A stretch of DNA of 64,000 nt from Strongylocentrotus droebachiensis (Eukaryota > Echinodermata > Echinoidea > Camarodonta > Strongylocentrotidae). The notes under the pieces are model-generated. The model was not told the origin of the DNA and did no database searches. It was given only the letters and a program-made list of their open reading frames with translations. The stretch spans positions 1 to 64,000 of the forward strand of contig JAVYIG010009899.1 of assembly GCA_035222895.1 (NCBI GenBank), written 5' to 3'. The position numbers and the translations under genes were made by a program. Positions 1 through 10,689 of this stretch are shown here, in pieces (position 1 is the first letter of the stretch; each line of letters begins with the position of its first letter).

Positions 1-310
1 ATTAAACATGGTGAAACATGACTCTAGCCAGTCTAGGCCTACTCTCTAAGACTCTATTCTCTCGTCTACGGACGGTCTTTACTTTAGTTTCACATTGACA
101 CTATCAACAAGTATCATCAATCATTGAATCACATCATAATTGTCATGATTGTGAAACTGTCTAGTTACATGAGCAAATCTTACACAAGACAAATGGGTCA
201 GGTATTCATATGCACTGCGGAGCACCCATGTGCAAAAAACGACAACAATCGAACAAGTTGCACAACCGCGTTAAAGATAAAGTTGACAGTAGGTCTAGAA
301 TGACACACAC

Positions 311-574
311 CTTTGTGACTTGAATACCTTCACCGGTGCTTGCCGCAGACTCATCGGGTCGATTATCTGCTTGTCTCGCCGTCCGCGATTGATGGGCTGG
401 ACCTTCATTTTCGGTGGGAACACTCCGTCTTATCCTCTTTATTCCTTCATCTGCTTCTTGGTGGGGAAAATGCAGGGTTTTTGCCCTCGATCCGAGTCTG
501 AAAGAGTGCACCGAAACACTAAATAGTGATATTACAAGCACCAGAAACAGGATTCGCAATGCTACGGTCGCCAT
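311..574 (-). CDS. First coding exon of a secreted protein, unrecognised (partial)
   Basis: The minus-strand ATG at 574 opens an 88-codon exon. Residues 1-24 read as a signal peptide: a short basic N-terminus and a hydrophobic core (LFLVLVISLFSV), ending near SVHS. The rest is polar, with basic sites resembling prohormone cleavage sites (KRIRR about residues 46-50, RTAR about 64-67). The exon ends in phase 0 at an AAAG|GTGTGT donor (intron from 310), and the following open frame looks like intron read-through. Later exons lie left of the window. A TATA box and CRE-like site lie just upstream. I do not recognise the family. A neuropeptide or other secreted precursor is possible but is inference from the signal peptide and basic sites only. 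Confidence 0.55.
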
Positions 575-608
575 GTTTCTGATGGATCTCTGAATTATAT
601 ACCAATAA

Positions 609-628
609 TGACGTCATAGTTGTTTATA
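609..628 (-). promoter_or_regulatory. TATA box and CRE-like palindrome upstream of the secreted-protein exon
   Basis: On the minus strand TATAAA lies at 628-623, about 54 bases before the ATG at 574, which would place a start site near 598 with a short 5'UTR. A perfect TGACGTCA, the CREB/ATF consensus, lies at 609-616. A second TATA-like run at 593-600 is too close to the ATG to fit well. The motifs are directly visible; their use is inferred. Confidence 0.4.
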
Positions 629-1076
629 AAATTGTATGGCTCCCGTGCTATCGCCAAGTACCGCGAAATCGAGAGGAATTTTGCCGGGGAATTTTGTTGA
701 CTGACTGAGTCTGTGTTTCGCAAAGTGCATGGTTTAATAAAGTAAACTGTCGAATAGTTGTTTAAAACATATTAATGTAAACATGAGTATGTTAACTTGA
801 TTATTTTACATTTTTAAATTTTGGGGTAGATGCTCAGCTTGGTAGGTTGAAATGGAAAGGTTGAAAGTTGACCACTGCATGCCGCGAAGATCATTGTCGG
901 TTCGTGACACACCCCCTAACGTTTGATGTTTGTTGAACTTTTTTCAGATCCTCTAATAAACCCGGGAATAAACCCCCAAAAAACTTTTAGTTTCATATGA
1001 TCTTCTCCATTCCCCCCTACCCCATGAGGCCGTATAGGAAACCATGGGCCAGAGGTACATGTACGGTAAATGGACC
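629..1076. other. Intergenic spacer, nothing recognised
   Basis: AT-rich sequence between the secreted-protein promoter and the ACGTT array. No ORF, tRNA or repeat structure was recognised here. Confidence 0.4.
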
Positions 1077-1084
1077 CCCAACTA

Positions 1085-1790
1085 ACAATTGGACGTTTTC
1101 TGAACGTTCTAAAAACGTTCTAAGTTGGTTTTTGGACGTTTTGTGAAAACGTTTTTTGGACGTCAAAATGTGGTAGGTTTTCGACGTATTTAAAACGTTT
1201 TATTGGACGTTTTAAAAACGTGTTTTAAACGTTAAAAGAACCAAACAAAAACCTTTAAAAACCTTTCAGACATTCGAAAAGTCCAAAAACCTTTTGGAAA
1301 CGTTCTAAATATATTGTTGACGTTGTTAAAAACGTTTGGAACGTTCTTAAAACGTTTTTAAAACGTTAAAATGCACTACAAACGTTTTAAGAACGTCTAG
1401 AAAACCTTTTAAAACACGTCTGGAACGTTTATAAAACGTTTTCTAAACGTCCAAATGTTCTACAAACGTTTTAAGAACGTCTAGAAAACCTTTTAAAACA
1501 CGTCTGGAACGTTTATAAAAACGTTTTCTAAACGTCCAAATGTTCTACAAACGTTTAAAAAACCTTTTAAAACACGTCTGGAACGTTTATAGAACGTTTT
1601 CTAAACGTCCAAATGGTCTACAAACGTTTTAAGAACGTTTTAAAAAACCTTTTAAAACACGTCTAAAACGTTCATAAAACGTTTTAGGAGATTGTTCAGA
1701 AAACCTTTATAGAATGTCTGAAATGTCTCGGGCGTTGAAAGAATGCGCAACAAACATTTAAGAACGTCCTGCAAAAGTGTTAAGAATGTT
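1085..1790. repeat. Left ACGTT-rich subterminal repeat array
   Basis: Degenerate repeats of AACGTT, ACGTCTAGAAAACC and ACACGTCTGGAACG. A higher-order unit of about 77-85 bases starting CTACAAACGTTTTAAGAACG recurs near 1375, 1452, 1531 (shortened) and 1616. Confidence 0.75.
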
Positions 1791-2189
1791 CAACAAATAC
1801 AAATGGTATATGAAATAAATACTGGGTCACACATTTGATCGATTTCAGGATTTTATTATCAAACATAAATAAATGTTCAAAGACTTGGTAATAATAGTAC
1901 ATGTATTTCAAGGTTACTTATAAAAAGATACAATGTTCTCTGTAGGTTTCCGTGGTGATAAAGTATTCACAACTGAAAGTTTTCATAACACCATGTGGTA
2001 TACGAACATCCAATAGACGTCTATTTCAGGCTGGTGATAGACAAGTGATATCACAAGGAGAAAATCTAGAGAAATACGGTTGAAAAATTGGCGTAAAATA
2101 GACTTAAATAAGATTATAAACAGCCAACAGAAATTTGGTTGGGATGGTCCATTTGAAACCACAGATACAATGGTTATTTACAAGAAAAA

Positions 2190-3570
2190 AATGTACAAGA
2201 TGACGATATGTCATTATAGTAAGTGGCAAGTATGAATACTCAATATTACCAATCTATTAATAAAAAAGGCAAGTCTATGAATATATCTAGTGTAAAAAAA
2301 TTGGCAGCACACATATTGCATTTTTGGTTACAGCATACTCAACAAAAGTAACTTGAGTGATTTATAGAACCCGTAATTTCTTTGATTCCTGAAAAGATGT
2401 TGTTAATTCGTACCGAAAACATGTACCAACTAAATGACAAAAAAAACTGGGCATAATTGGTGTGATTGACCTCTGGTTAAAACCTTAACGAGAACTGTAT
2501 AGTATTACCATTTACTATATTGTCCTTTTGATCCCCAACAGATGTTGTAGTCAGGTCCAGATTTGTGCTATAAACGAGTTTTATCAGAAGCCAGCATTAG
2601 AACTTTCATCTTCCATGAAATACAAAATCCATCATATAACATAGTAACAATCAACACATAATTATTTACATTAATGAGATACAATTTGAAGATATGTCAT
2701 ATAACTGGCAAGTATGAAAACTTAAATTTACCAATCTATACATAGGAAAGGCAAGACTATAAATATATCTAGTGTCATGAATTTGGCAGCACACGCATAG
2801 CATTTTTGGTTACAGCATACTCAACAAAAGTAACTCAAGTGATTTACGGAACCCGTAATTTCCTCTTTGATTCCTGAAATATGTTGTTAATTTGTACTGA
2901 AAACATGTACCAACTAAATGACAAAGAAAACTTGGCATACTTGGTGTGATTGACCTCTGGTAAAACCTTAACGAGAACTGTATAGTTTTACCATTTACTA
3001 TATCGTCCTCTTGATCCCACACAGATTTTGTAGTCGGGTCCAGATTTGTGCTATAAACGAGTTTTATCAGAAGCCAGCATTAGAACTTTCATCTTCCATG
3101 AAAAACAAAATCCATCATAATCAACACATAGTTATTTACATTAATGAGATACAAGTTGAAAATATGTCATATAACTGGCAAGTATGAAAACTCAAATCTA
3201 CCGGGCTATTTAGAGAAAAGGCAAGACTATAAATATATCTAGTGTTAAGAATTTGGCAGCACATATGTAGCATTTTTGGTTACAGCACACTCAACAAAAG
3301 TAACTTGAGTGATTTATAGAACCTGTAATTTCCTCTTTGATTCCTGAAAGATGTTGTTAATTCATACTGAAAACATGTACCAACTAAATGACAAAGAAAA
3401 CTTGGCATAATTGGTGTGATTGACCTCCGGTAAAACCTTTATGAGAACTGTATATGTCTCAAATACCATTTAATATATTGTCCTTTTGATCCACCAAAGA
3501 TTTTGTAGTTAGGTCCAGATTTGTTCTATAAATGAGTTTTATCAGAAGCCAGTATGTAACTACATAGCGA
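2190..3570. repeat. Three tandem copies of a ~475-bp unit
   Basis: Landmarks recur in the same order: GGCAAG-CTAT-AATATATCTAGTG near 2265, 2748 and 3218; TTGGCAGCACA; CATTTTTGGTTACAGCA; AACATGTACCAACTAAATGA; TAAACGAGTTTTATCAGAAGC. Spacing is about 483 and 470 bases, with small indels and an AT-rich joint. The array sits just downstream of the DUF4806 stop codon, and the CAGAAGCCAG end of the last copy runs into its 3' flank. No coding function is seen. Confidence 0.8.
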
Positions 3571-3603
3571 ATCGAGAACAGATGTCATCAGCGTTTATCC
3601 TTT

Positions 3604-6578
3604 TTAATTCTCCATGACACCCTCCTCCTCGTCTTCAGTGGCATCTGCAACAGCAGCAACATCTTTGGCAACATCTTCGGCAGCGACAGCTGGAACTCTA
3701 GCCCCATCGGTATCAGGTTTCTGCAAATCAGAGCAAACAACCTTTATTTATAAATTAAATGTTCATTTCAACTAAACCATAACAAAACTAGGGGGCATGA
3801 TGTTCCCCCTCCCTAAAAACAGCGCCTATACAAGCTCATTTGGTGACAAACTGGCATAATGTAAATTATGAACCAAAATTATATCTGAAGAGGCTGCACA
3901 TAAGTAAATATTATTGCCTGTCCACAAAATATTAAGTCTCGAGACCAATGCCTAAAAACTGACGTCTGGATAAGCTAGGGTGGCAGTGAGGTGAATCCGG
4001 CCACCCCTATCAACAAGGGCAAAACTGGACTAATGATGTGCTTCATGTACAATATTGTTTTACAGATATTGGGGTCTATCCCTTTAAAAGGGAACATACA
4101 CGTAACACCAGAATTTGCACTCATTCAATCAAAAGATAACTTTGAAATACACATTTTTTTAATGTCCAAACAAAAATTGGTCAAAAAAGGCTGAATGCCC
4201 TTTGAAATAGTAAATTGATCTGATATTCTCTTGCAACATATTTTTGTATTTTGATAGAAATCCACATAATATAAAGAGAAAAAAATAAAAAATAAAAAAT
4301 AAAAAATAAAAACACAAACAAAAGTAAAAGGAATTTACCTTCCATTTCTTTCCTCCTGGAAGAAATGGGGTTCGCTTGAGAAAGTCCCTACGACTTCTTC
4401 AATCTCCATCTCTTTGGCGCCCTGGTCGGTCTTCATGCAGGCTCCTGAAAGACGTAAGTGCAGACGCCATGGATCATTATATTAAAATTATTTTTGATGA
4501 CACATTAAAATAAGACGATACAGATTACACACCTTAAATGACAAATGGGTCATTCCATGGCAATTCGGACAATCAATATCATTACACTCCTCTCAAATGT
4601 ATTAGGGGAAAATGGTATGTCGGTTCCCATGTTATGGCCCACCCCTTTTTTTTGTTTTGCAAAAATGGGCATTTTTGTATGAAGAAATACATGGATACAC
4701 ATCTGCACACTCTCACATAAGTAATTCCTTGTTCAGATGGGCATAAAACATAACTACTCCTTAGAGGCCAAATTCAACAGCTACCTTACAAGCAGAAAAC
4801 AATGCTATTATGCGACTTCAAAGGCAGCAAGGTTGCTAGAGACCATCAATGTCCAATTGATCACCAATCATTGTAACTCATCGGGTGAATCCAGAAACAT
4901 ATAAAATAAAATTGAAATTGGCTAATCATATACTAATTGATTACTTACTGACAATGACGGGAACAAATCTTGTTGACTTCAGACCACGCTTCCCCTTCCT
5001 CCCATTCACGTTGAAATCTGACCAAAGATTATTTGACCCCAGCTTTTTCATGATACGCCGACTTGTTTGGGCAATATTGCCCCCGCCGACTAGACTCAGG
5101 TAGTTGATCTGAAATTAAAAGAACCATTATCAATTACAATGCCGTAGATTCTCACATAAATAGGAGCCAACCGTCTCATTTCCAGACATTATTATGAATG
5201 TTTCTCCGCTAAAACCTTCACCCTGATGCGGTAAATATTAATTTATCATTTGCAAAATTCACAGGCTTTCACTTTTTTTTTTAAACATGGCTATAAAGTA
5301 ATCAAGGCATGTATAAATCAGAAACTCAGGATATTTCAGGTTTAGATAATTAAACCTGTACAAAAAGGAAAAACAAAGTCATTTGAATGGATGATCAAAT
5401 AATGCCAAATTAGTATGCAAGTATTTATAAACTTACCATTCTCTTCTTAAAATCAGACTCTACGAGTCTCATTTCGAGCAAGTCGAATTCACTCCCTGTC
5501 TTGAGCGGTTCCGCAAAGGGCTCCTGCAGGTCGGCAGGACCTGCCCGTAAACTCACTGATGATTTGGCAACCAGATTTGCCAGCGTCTCCACTATCTGGG
5601 CCTGGACATCTTCCAGCTTCTGAAGTTTTTGAAGTACCTGCTGTTGAAAATTGTCTAGGAAAACAAAAGGAGTAAAAAAAAATACATTAACAAATTAGGT
5701 CATTTTGGTAGCTAAGAAGAGTATGTAATTTTAGTGTGACTGATATGTACGACAGCTTTTCAACTATCGCATTTCAGGAATACATCACCAAGCTGCAATG
5801 ACAATACTTGTACAAAGCATCAGACAATGCAACACATACAGAAAGAATCTGAAAGCAATTTTGCAGAAAAATATACCCCTGCTTTTTTGATAAAAATAAA
5901 TCAAAATTAAACACATCAAAAGAAAGTTTCCCCCTAAAGAACCCCATCAAATCTTCGAGTATAACAAATTATTCAAGTTGAAACCAAGCATTGGATATAG
6001 CTAGGGTTGTTAGGAAGCAGATTCTCGAAAATTAGTGACATCCGTGACTTAATTAACGGCTGAATGATCACAACATGAACAAAAAATTACGTTTTTTTTC
6101 TTGATTTTTCCACTGGAAGATTTGATGGGGCTCTTTAGGGGGGAACTTACTTTTGATGTTGTATTTATATTGACAACCTCTCTCTCTTATATCAGTGTAG
6201 CATCTTGGTAAAAAATAGTAAATTTTGTTTGTAGTTTAAATATGCTGTACTCCAAAATCTAATCAATTGACCTCCTATGAAACATACTATTTAGTTCTTG
6301 AGAAGAGATATTTTGTTTGTGAAATTCTCTACGTAAATACTTACTGTCCAAGGTTCTAGCTTTTGGTGTCGGCGGCTGGCTTTGGCGAGAAGTCGAAGGA
6401 GAGGGGAATGTAGTTGTAGATGGAGATGATCCCCTCTGGATTGGGCCCGTCGGGCTTAAGGGGACAAATCTGGCCATCATGGATGTTGTTGACAATTTGG
6501 GGAGAGGAAGTTCCTTAGTCTTCGACTTATCTGCCTTTCTCGGGCTTCTGCGAAGTGGCTCAGGGTCACACTCCATAT
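3604..6578 (-). CDS. DUF4806-domain protein gene, five exons, probable frameshift
   Basis: Exons on the minus strand are 6578-6345, 5654-5437, 5108-4949, 4444-4339 and 3720-3604, each with AG acceptors and GTAAGT or GTAAAT donors. The ATG at 6576 is the first visible, but an upstream exon is possible. Exon 1 is Ser/Pro/Thr-rich with a basic RRSPRKADKSKTK stretch that could be a nuclear signal. Exon 2 starts with a Gln/Leu-rich likely coiled coil (QQQVLQKLQKLEDVQAQI) and ends in FDLLEMRLVESDFKKRM. Exon 3 carries INYLSLVGGGNIAQTSRRIM and NVNGRKGKRG. Exons 2 (end) to 4 match the DUF4806 layout, a domain of unknown function common in expanded invertebrate families. The last exon is acidic (EDEEEGVMEN, stop at 3604). 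Phases join cleanly except in exon 4. It lies inside the ACGTT-bounded element, so it may be element-encoded. Confidence 0.65.
4339..4444 (-). pseudogene. DUF4806 gene exon 4 with apparent 1-base deletion
   Basis: Read in phase from exon 3, this exon gives RACMKTDQGAKEMEIEEVV and then a frame that does not look like the family. From about position 4390 the next frame gives RDFLKRTPFLPGGKKWK, which resembles the usual DUF4806 end and ends exactly on a codon boundary before the last exon. The exon is 106 bases; 107 would keep phase. The simplest reading is a lost base after GAAGTCGT, either a real inactivating deletion or a sequencing error. The unshifted frame also stays open into the last exon, with a basic rather than acidic tail, so an alternative C-terminus cannot be ruled out. 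Confidence 0.5.
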
Positions 6579-6699
6579 CTGGAAAAACATCACAGACATT
6601 AGAAAAATTAAGCAAGAAAAGAATTTTTGAAAAATGTTCAAGCTTTATGAATTCATTTTGAGTTCAACATGTTAATTTTCAATTTTGATGAATTGGTAC

Positions 6700-6750
6700 A
6701 TTATGCCCCCCCCCCCCCCCTCCCTCCCCCAGGTGCTATTAGGGTTAAAA
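6700..6750. mobile_element. Isolated right end of a piggyBac-like MITE
   Basis: A poly-C run followed by CAGGTGCTATTAGGGTTAA repeats the right terminus of the complete element at 6955-7383. No matching left end was found beside it, so it looks like a truncated second copy. Confidence 0.45.
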
Positions 6751-6954
6751 CATCATCTAGCATCCTTCTAGCATATAAATTCAATTGCAGCGCAGCACTC
6801 GACAACAAAGGCAGTGGTCTACTGTACTCATACAAGTAGCGTATGTTGATGCACACCTAGAGATTGACAATGTCCAGGCCAAAAATGCTAACAAAATTCT
6901 TTATGCTGGTGATTCGTTGTGTATATCAGCAGGGGTGGTATTCAGAAAACTCTC

Positions 6955-7383
6955 TTAACCCTAATAGCACCAGGGTATTTCAGACCTTGCTACCACCTTT
7001 GTTTTTGTTGTGTTTTTTTCGTAAAATTTATCATAGAACTATTTTGAAGCATAATTGTGCTATAATAAATTAATTTCAGCCAAAGAAAGTGAAAATAATC
7101 ATATCTTTATGAATAAGGTGAGAAAACTCAATTTGCATTGAGTTTGTACACAAAATCACGTTTTTGAGCCATTTTCGTTTGGACGAGCGTGTATAAAAGG
7201 CCGTGCAGCATCATAACGGTTTTCCTGATTTTCGCGAAAATGGTGTCAAAAGATGCGCAAGACTTGAAAGTAAAAAGTCAGCGAGCAGCGCGGTCAAAAA
7301 AAATGCGCGGCGGAATGGTCGCGAACAATTTCGAGGGGGGGGGGGGGCCATTATGGCCCCCCCCCAGGTGCTATTAGGGTTAA
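6955..7383. mobile_element. piggyBac-like MITE with TTAA target duplication
   Basis: TTAA is followed by CCCTAATAGCACCAGGG on the left and mirrored by CCTGGTGCTATTAGGG-type sequence and TTAA on the right. TTAA duplications with CCCT-starting termini are the piggyBac signature. The 429-bp interior has long G and C runs and no transposase, so it is non-autonomous. It lies upstream of the first recognised DUF4806 exon, nested in the ACGTT-bounded element. Confidence 0.6.
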
Positions 7384-7399
7384 GTTAGCACTTAAAGTG

Positions 7400-7960
7400 G
7401 TACTCCAGGCTGAAATTGGGATGTTATGTAAAGTAGAGTAAAATTTAACAAGAACACTAAAAATTTCATCAAAATTGGATGAAAGGGTAAAAAAAAAAAA
7501 AATCCACTTAAACATTTTTTCTAAAGTCTTTATTTTGTTTTTCTTATTTTGTTTTCTTGTTCAATTTCAATTCAACACGGACATAGGCAGACCACCCCCC
7601 CCCTTTTTTTGTTCATTTGATAGGGGGCTGGGGCGCAAGCCCCCTTCCCCTATTATTATTTATTTTATTATTTTTTTTAATTTGATAATTCTATATAACA
7701 CGGACATAAGCGGACCCTGCAGGGGGGGGGGGGGGGGGTCGTGGGGCAAGCCCCCCTCTCCCATTTTATTTATTTTTTTATTTATTTAATTATTTTTTTA
7801 TTTGATAATTCTATTAAACACGCCCCAGCTTGCGCCCCAGCCCCCTTTCAAATGAACAAACAAAAAAGGGGGTCTGTCTATCAAATGATAGGCAGACCCC
7901 CTCCCCCCCCCCCCCCCCCCCTGATTTTGACTCCCGTGCAAATGTGTGGCTGTATTCACG
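7400..7960. repeat. Inverted-repeat segment rich in G and C homopolymers
   Basis: CACGGACATA-GC-GACC recurs near 7576 and 7700. The block around GGGGGCTGGGGCGCAAGCCCCC (7623-7645) is echoed in inverse orientation near 7825-7905, together with the GTTCATTTGATAG and CTATCAAATGATAG flanks. It resembles a rearranged small foldback. ORFs here are only translated homopolymers. Confidence 0.45.
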
Positions 7961-8404
7961 TTTGGAAATGTGAAATTTAGTGGGCAAAATGGCCACGCGC
8001 AATCTAATACCAGCGGTGCGGATACGTGTGGGGAGTCCGAAACACATGGCCATCTTCACTGAAGACTTTAAGTCACTCGGTCATAGATCTACTAGACTAA
8101 CTTACAGTTACAATGTACATGTAGACCTTTACCATATCAGAAATAAATTCAAGTTCTTTCAGTGATTTTAAGTAACTCTTTCTGCTACATGACATGTATT
8201 AATGTGTTACTGTTAGGTGAAAGTTGGGTTAATTCACATCATTCTGGATTCAATCATACAACAATCAACAATAACAGTAACGCGTCTGGTTAACATACGC
8301 CTTTTTGTTTGGCATGTATCACATTGCATTCACACTCACAGGTTGGTTAAAAGTAAATTTTCATGCACGTTATTATCGCTAATGCATGAATGCAGCATGC
8401 AGAC

Positions 8405-8471
8405 TAACTCCGGGAAGCTCCAACACCGGCGCGCCGACGCTGCGCGCCGGTGCAGAAGCTTCCCGGAGTTA
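8405..8471. repeat. GC-rich 67-base hairpin
   Basis: The outer stem TAACTCCGGGAAGCT (8405-8419) pairs with its complement at 8457-8471, and the inner stem CACCGGCGCGC (8424-8434) pairs with 8442-8452. A 4-base internal loop and a 7-base apical loop separate them. It stands out in an AT-rich surrounding. Confidence 0.8.
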
Positions 8472-8746
8472 CATGCAGACATGTCACGACACAAGCCGAT
8501 ACTCATTTAAATGTTTTCCCACATTTTACACGTCTCGAATTCACTCAAACAACATTTAAACACCTAACATATATCAAAATGGTAAAATATCACTTACATT
8601 GGTGTTGCAGTCTCACAAATTAGGTAGATAGTTCAGGATTTCTTGATAGCTCTTGCAAAGGCACACACGGTATTCAATGGGAAAATTCTCAATGTAATTT
8701 TCACGCACATGGCCGGCTAGCTAGCTAGCCAGCCGGGCAATAACGC

Positions 8747-9660
8747 AGCCGGGCGCGAATTTTTTTTCCGTACTCGAGAGGGCAAATACCCCATGTGCGC
8801 ATGCGCGTGGACTTGTGATTTCTCTGCTACTTCCCATACGAAATGTACATGTATTCGCATCTACTGTGCACGATTCGCGTTCTACGAGTAAACGATGGCA
8901 TAGTAGTCTTCAAACACAGACTCTGATTTGCCAGTTTGACAAAACAATTACGCATATATCGTGCGTAGCAATAGTACTAGTATTCAAGTCTGAGTAGTTG
9001 TATGATTCAGACATTTTAGTGCTTACAGAAATGCATCCCAAATTGAATAGCACGGTATAGTAGTCTACAAGCACAGACGCTAATCGGACAGTTTGACAAC
9101 ATAGTGTCTTGAGTAGTGCTTTATATTCAAATATGTGTAGTTTTATGATTCAGACCCTACTGGTGCGTGTATTGGAAAGGCATCTCAACTTGCAGAGTGG
9201 CATAGTAGTCTGCAAGCACAGACGCTAATCTGACAGTTTGACAACTATACCATACCATTCTATACAAGTTGGCGACTTGAATAAAGTACTTCTCAGCACA
9301 CTACTAGTATGTTGTCAAACTGTCAGATTAGCGTCTGTGCTTGCAGACTACTATACCATTCTATACAAGTTGCAATGTATTTCCATATGCACTACTGGGT
9401 CTGAATCATACAACTACACAGACTTGAATAAGCACATCGCGACACATACGCATATTGATTTGTCAAACTGGCAAATCAGAGTCTGTGTTTGAAGACTACT
9501 ATGCCATCGTTTACTCGTAGAACGCGAATCGTGCACAGTACATGCGAATACATGTACATTTCGTATGGGAAGTAGCAGAGAAATCATAAGTCCACGCGCA
9601 TGCGCACATGGGATTTTTGCTCTCTCGAGTACGGAAAAAAAATTCGCCAGCCGGGCACGG
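8747..9660. mobile_element. Foldback element with ~450-bp imperfect inverted arms
   Basis: Sequence from GCGAATTTTTTTTCCGTACT (about 8756) through CATGTGCGCATGCGCGTGGA, GCATAGTAGTCTTCAAACAC and GTATGATTCAGAC is repeated in inverse from 9650 back to about 9400. Inner arms share GACGCTAATCTGACAGTTTG. Arms have small indels, and the centre lies near 9260-9290. No coding function is seen. Confidence 0.7.
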
Positions 9661-9989
9661 CTAGCGCTGACGTCATCGATCAATCCTCGGCGGCGGCGGC
9701 CTCGTTCGTTGTTGTGTAAAGATGTAAGATAAATGATTTGAAATTACCGGTAATAAAATTGAGTATGTAAAATGTATAAAAATATGTTTTGCTTGTGTAT
9801 TTTTGTTTATGAATTGTGTATGCATTTATATGATAAAACAAACAAATCTCGTTTTCATTTCAAATAAAGAAATCGCCTACAGTATTTTAGTGATCTGTTT
9901 TCATTTGTTTTTATTTATCCTTAGTAGACAAAATATAATGCTTAATTCTGGTATTTGTTTTAAAAAAAATCTTAGTTGATTTATTGAAT

Positions 9990-10315
9990 TGGACGTATAT
10001 AAAACGTTCTGTGAACGTTATGTACAAAACGTTTATTTTGTAACGTCCACAAACGTTTTGTAAACGTCCTATATCAAACGTTCTGTAAACGTCCTATATC
10101 AAACGTTCTGTAAACGTCCTATACCAAACGTTTAATTTTGTAACGTCCAAAAAACGTTTTTTAAACGTTCTCAAAAACCTAAACTTTGACGTAAATGAGA
10201 AGTCCAAACTTTAATGTTATATAAACGTTTTTAAAACGTTCATTTAGGACGAAGACGTACAGGACCTAAAAAAAACGTTTTGAAAACGTTCTGAAAACGT
10301 TCTGTGTTTGCTGGG
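9990..10315. repeat. Right ACGTT-rich subterminal repeat array
   Basis: AAACGTTCTGTAAACGTCC-type units of about 25 bases repeat several times between 10000 and 10140, then looser AACGTTTT repeats run to GTTTGCTGGG at 10306-10315. It shares its motif with the left array at 1085-1790. Confidence 0.7.
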
Positions 10316-10328
10316 CCCCCTCCCCTTC

Positions 10329-10333
10329 TCTAG

Positions 10334-10364
<31 letters not shown>

Positions 10365-10366
10365 GC
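10329..10366. repeat. (CT)n microsatellite
   Basis: An almost pure CT run immediately outside the right end of the ACGTT array. Confidence 0.9.
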
Positions 10367-10415
10367 TTTCCTTCTTCCCGGTTTCCATTTCTCTCAGTCT
10401 TTCTATCACGTACTC

Positions 10416-10660
10416 TACACTCTTATTTCCACGGAGTCAAATTTCACTCTAAATGGCGTCAGCTGGGAGTCAACTCTATTCCTAGTTAAAGTGACACGGA
10501 TTCCGAATCAATTTGATTCGGATTGTGTGGCATCAGCTGAGAATTGACTCAATTCAGAGTCAAGATGACTCCTTTTCCGTGTCAGTTTAACTAGGAATAG
10601 AGTTGACTCCCAGCTGACGCCATTCAGAGTGAAATTTGACTCCGTGGAAATAAGAGTGTA
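10416..10660. mobile_element. 245-bp foldback MITE with 85-bp inverted arms
   Basis: Arm 10416-10500 starts TACACTCTTATTTCCACGGA, and arm 10576-10660 is its near-perfect reverse complement (few mismatches). The 75-base loop contains a further small palindrome around CCGAATCAATTTGATTCGG. It is non-coding. Confidence 0.85.
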
Positions 10661-10689
10661 CACATCATGTATCTATCCTATAAATCTAT

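Larger units (their letters stand above)
1077..10315. mobile_element. Candidate 9.2-kb DNA element bounded by ACGTT-rich subterminal arrays
   Basis: Both ends are built from the same rare motif, AACGTT/ACGTTTT, repeated dozens of times (1085-1790 and 9990-10305) and not clustered like this elsewhere in the window. The outer ends form an imperfect inverted repeat: left CCCAACTAACA followed by GACGTTTTCTGAACGTT, and right, read on the minus strand, CCCAGCAAACA followed by AACGTTTTCAGAACGTT. Inside lie a DUF4806-domain gene, a ~475-bp tandem array, a nested TTAA-flanked MITE and a foldback. No transposase was found and no clear target-site duplication is visible. Treating it as one element is inference; two separate ACGTT-type insertions would look similar. 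Confidence 0.4.

Noticed and set aside
206-310. Continuation of the secreted-protein frame past 311
   Set aside because: A good AAAG|GTGTGT donor in phase 0 precedes it and the residues beyond look like intron read-through. Kept only as a possibility.
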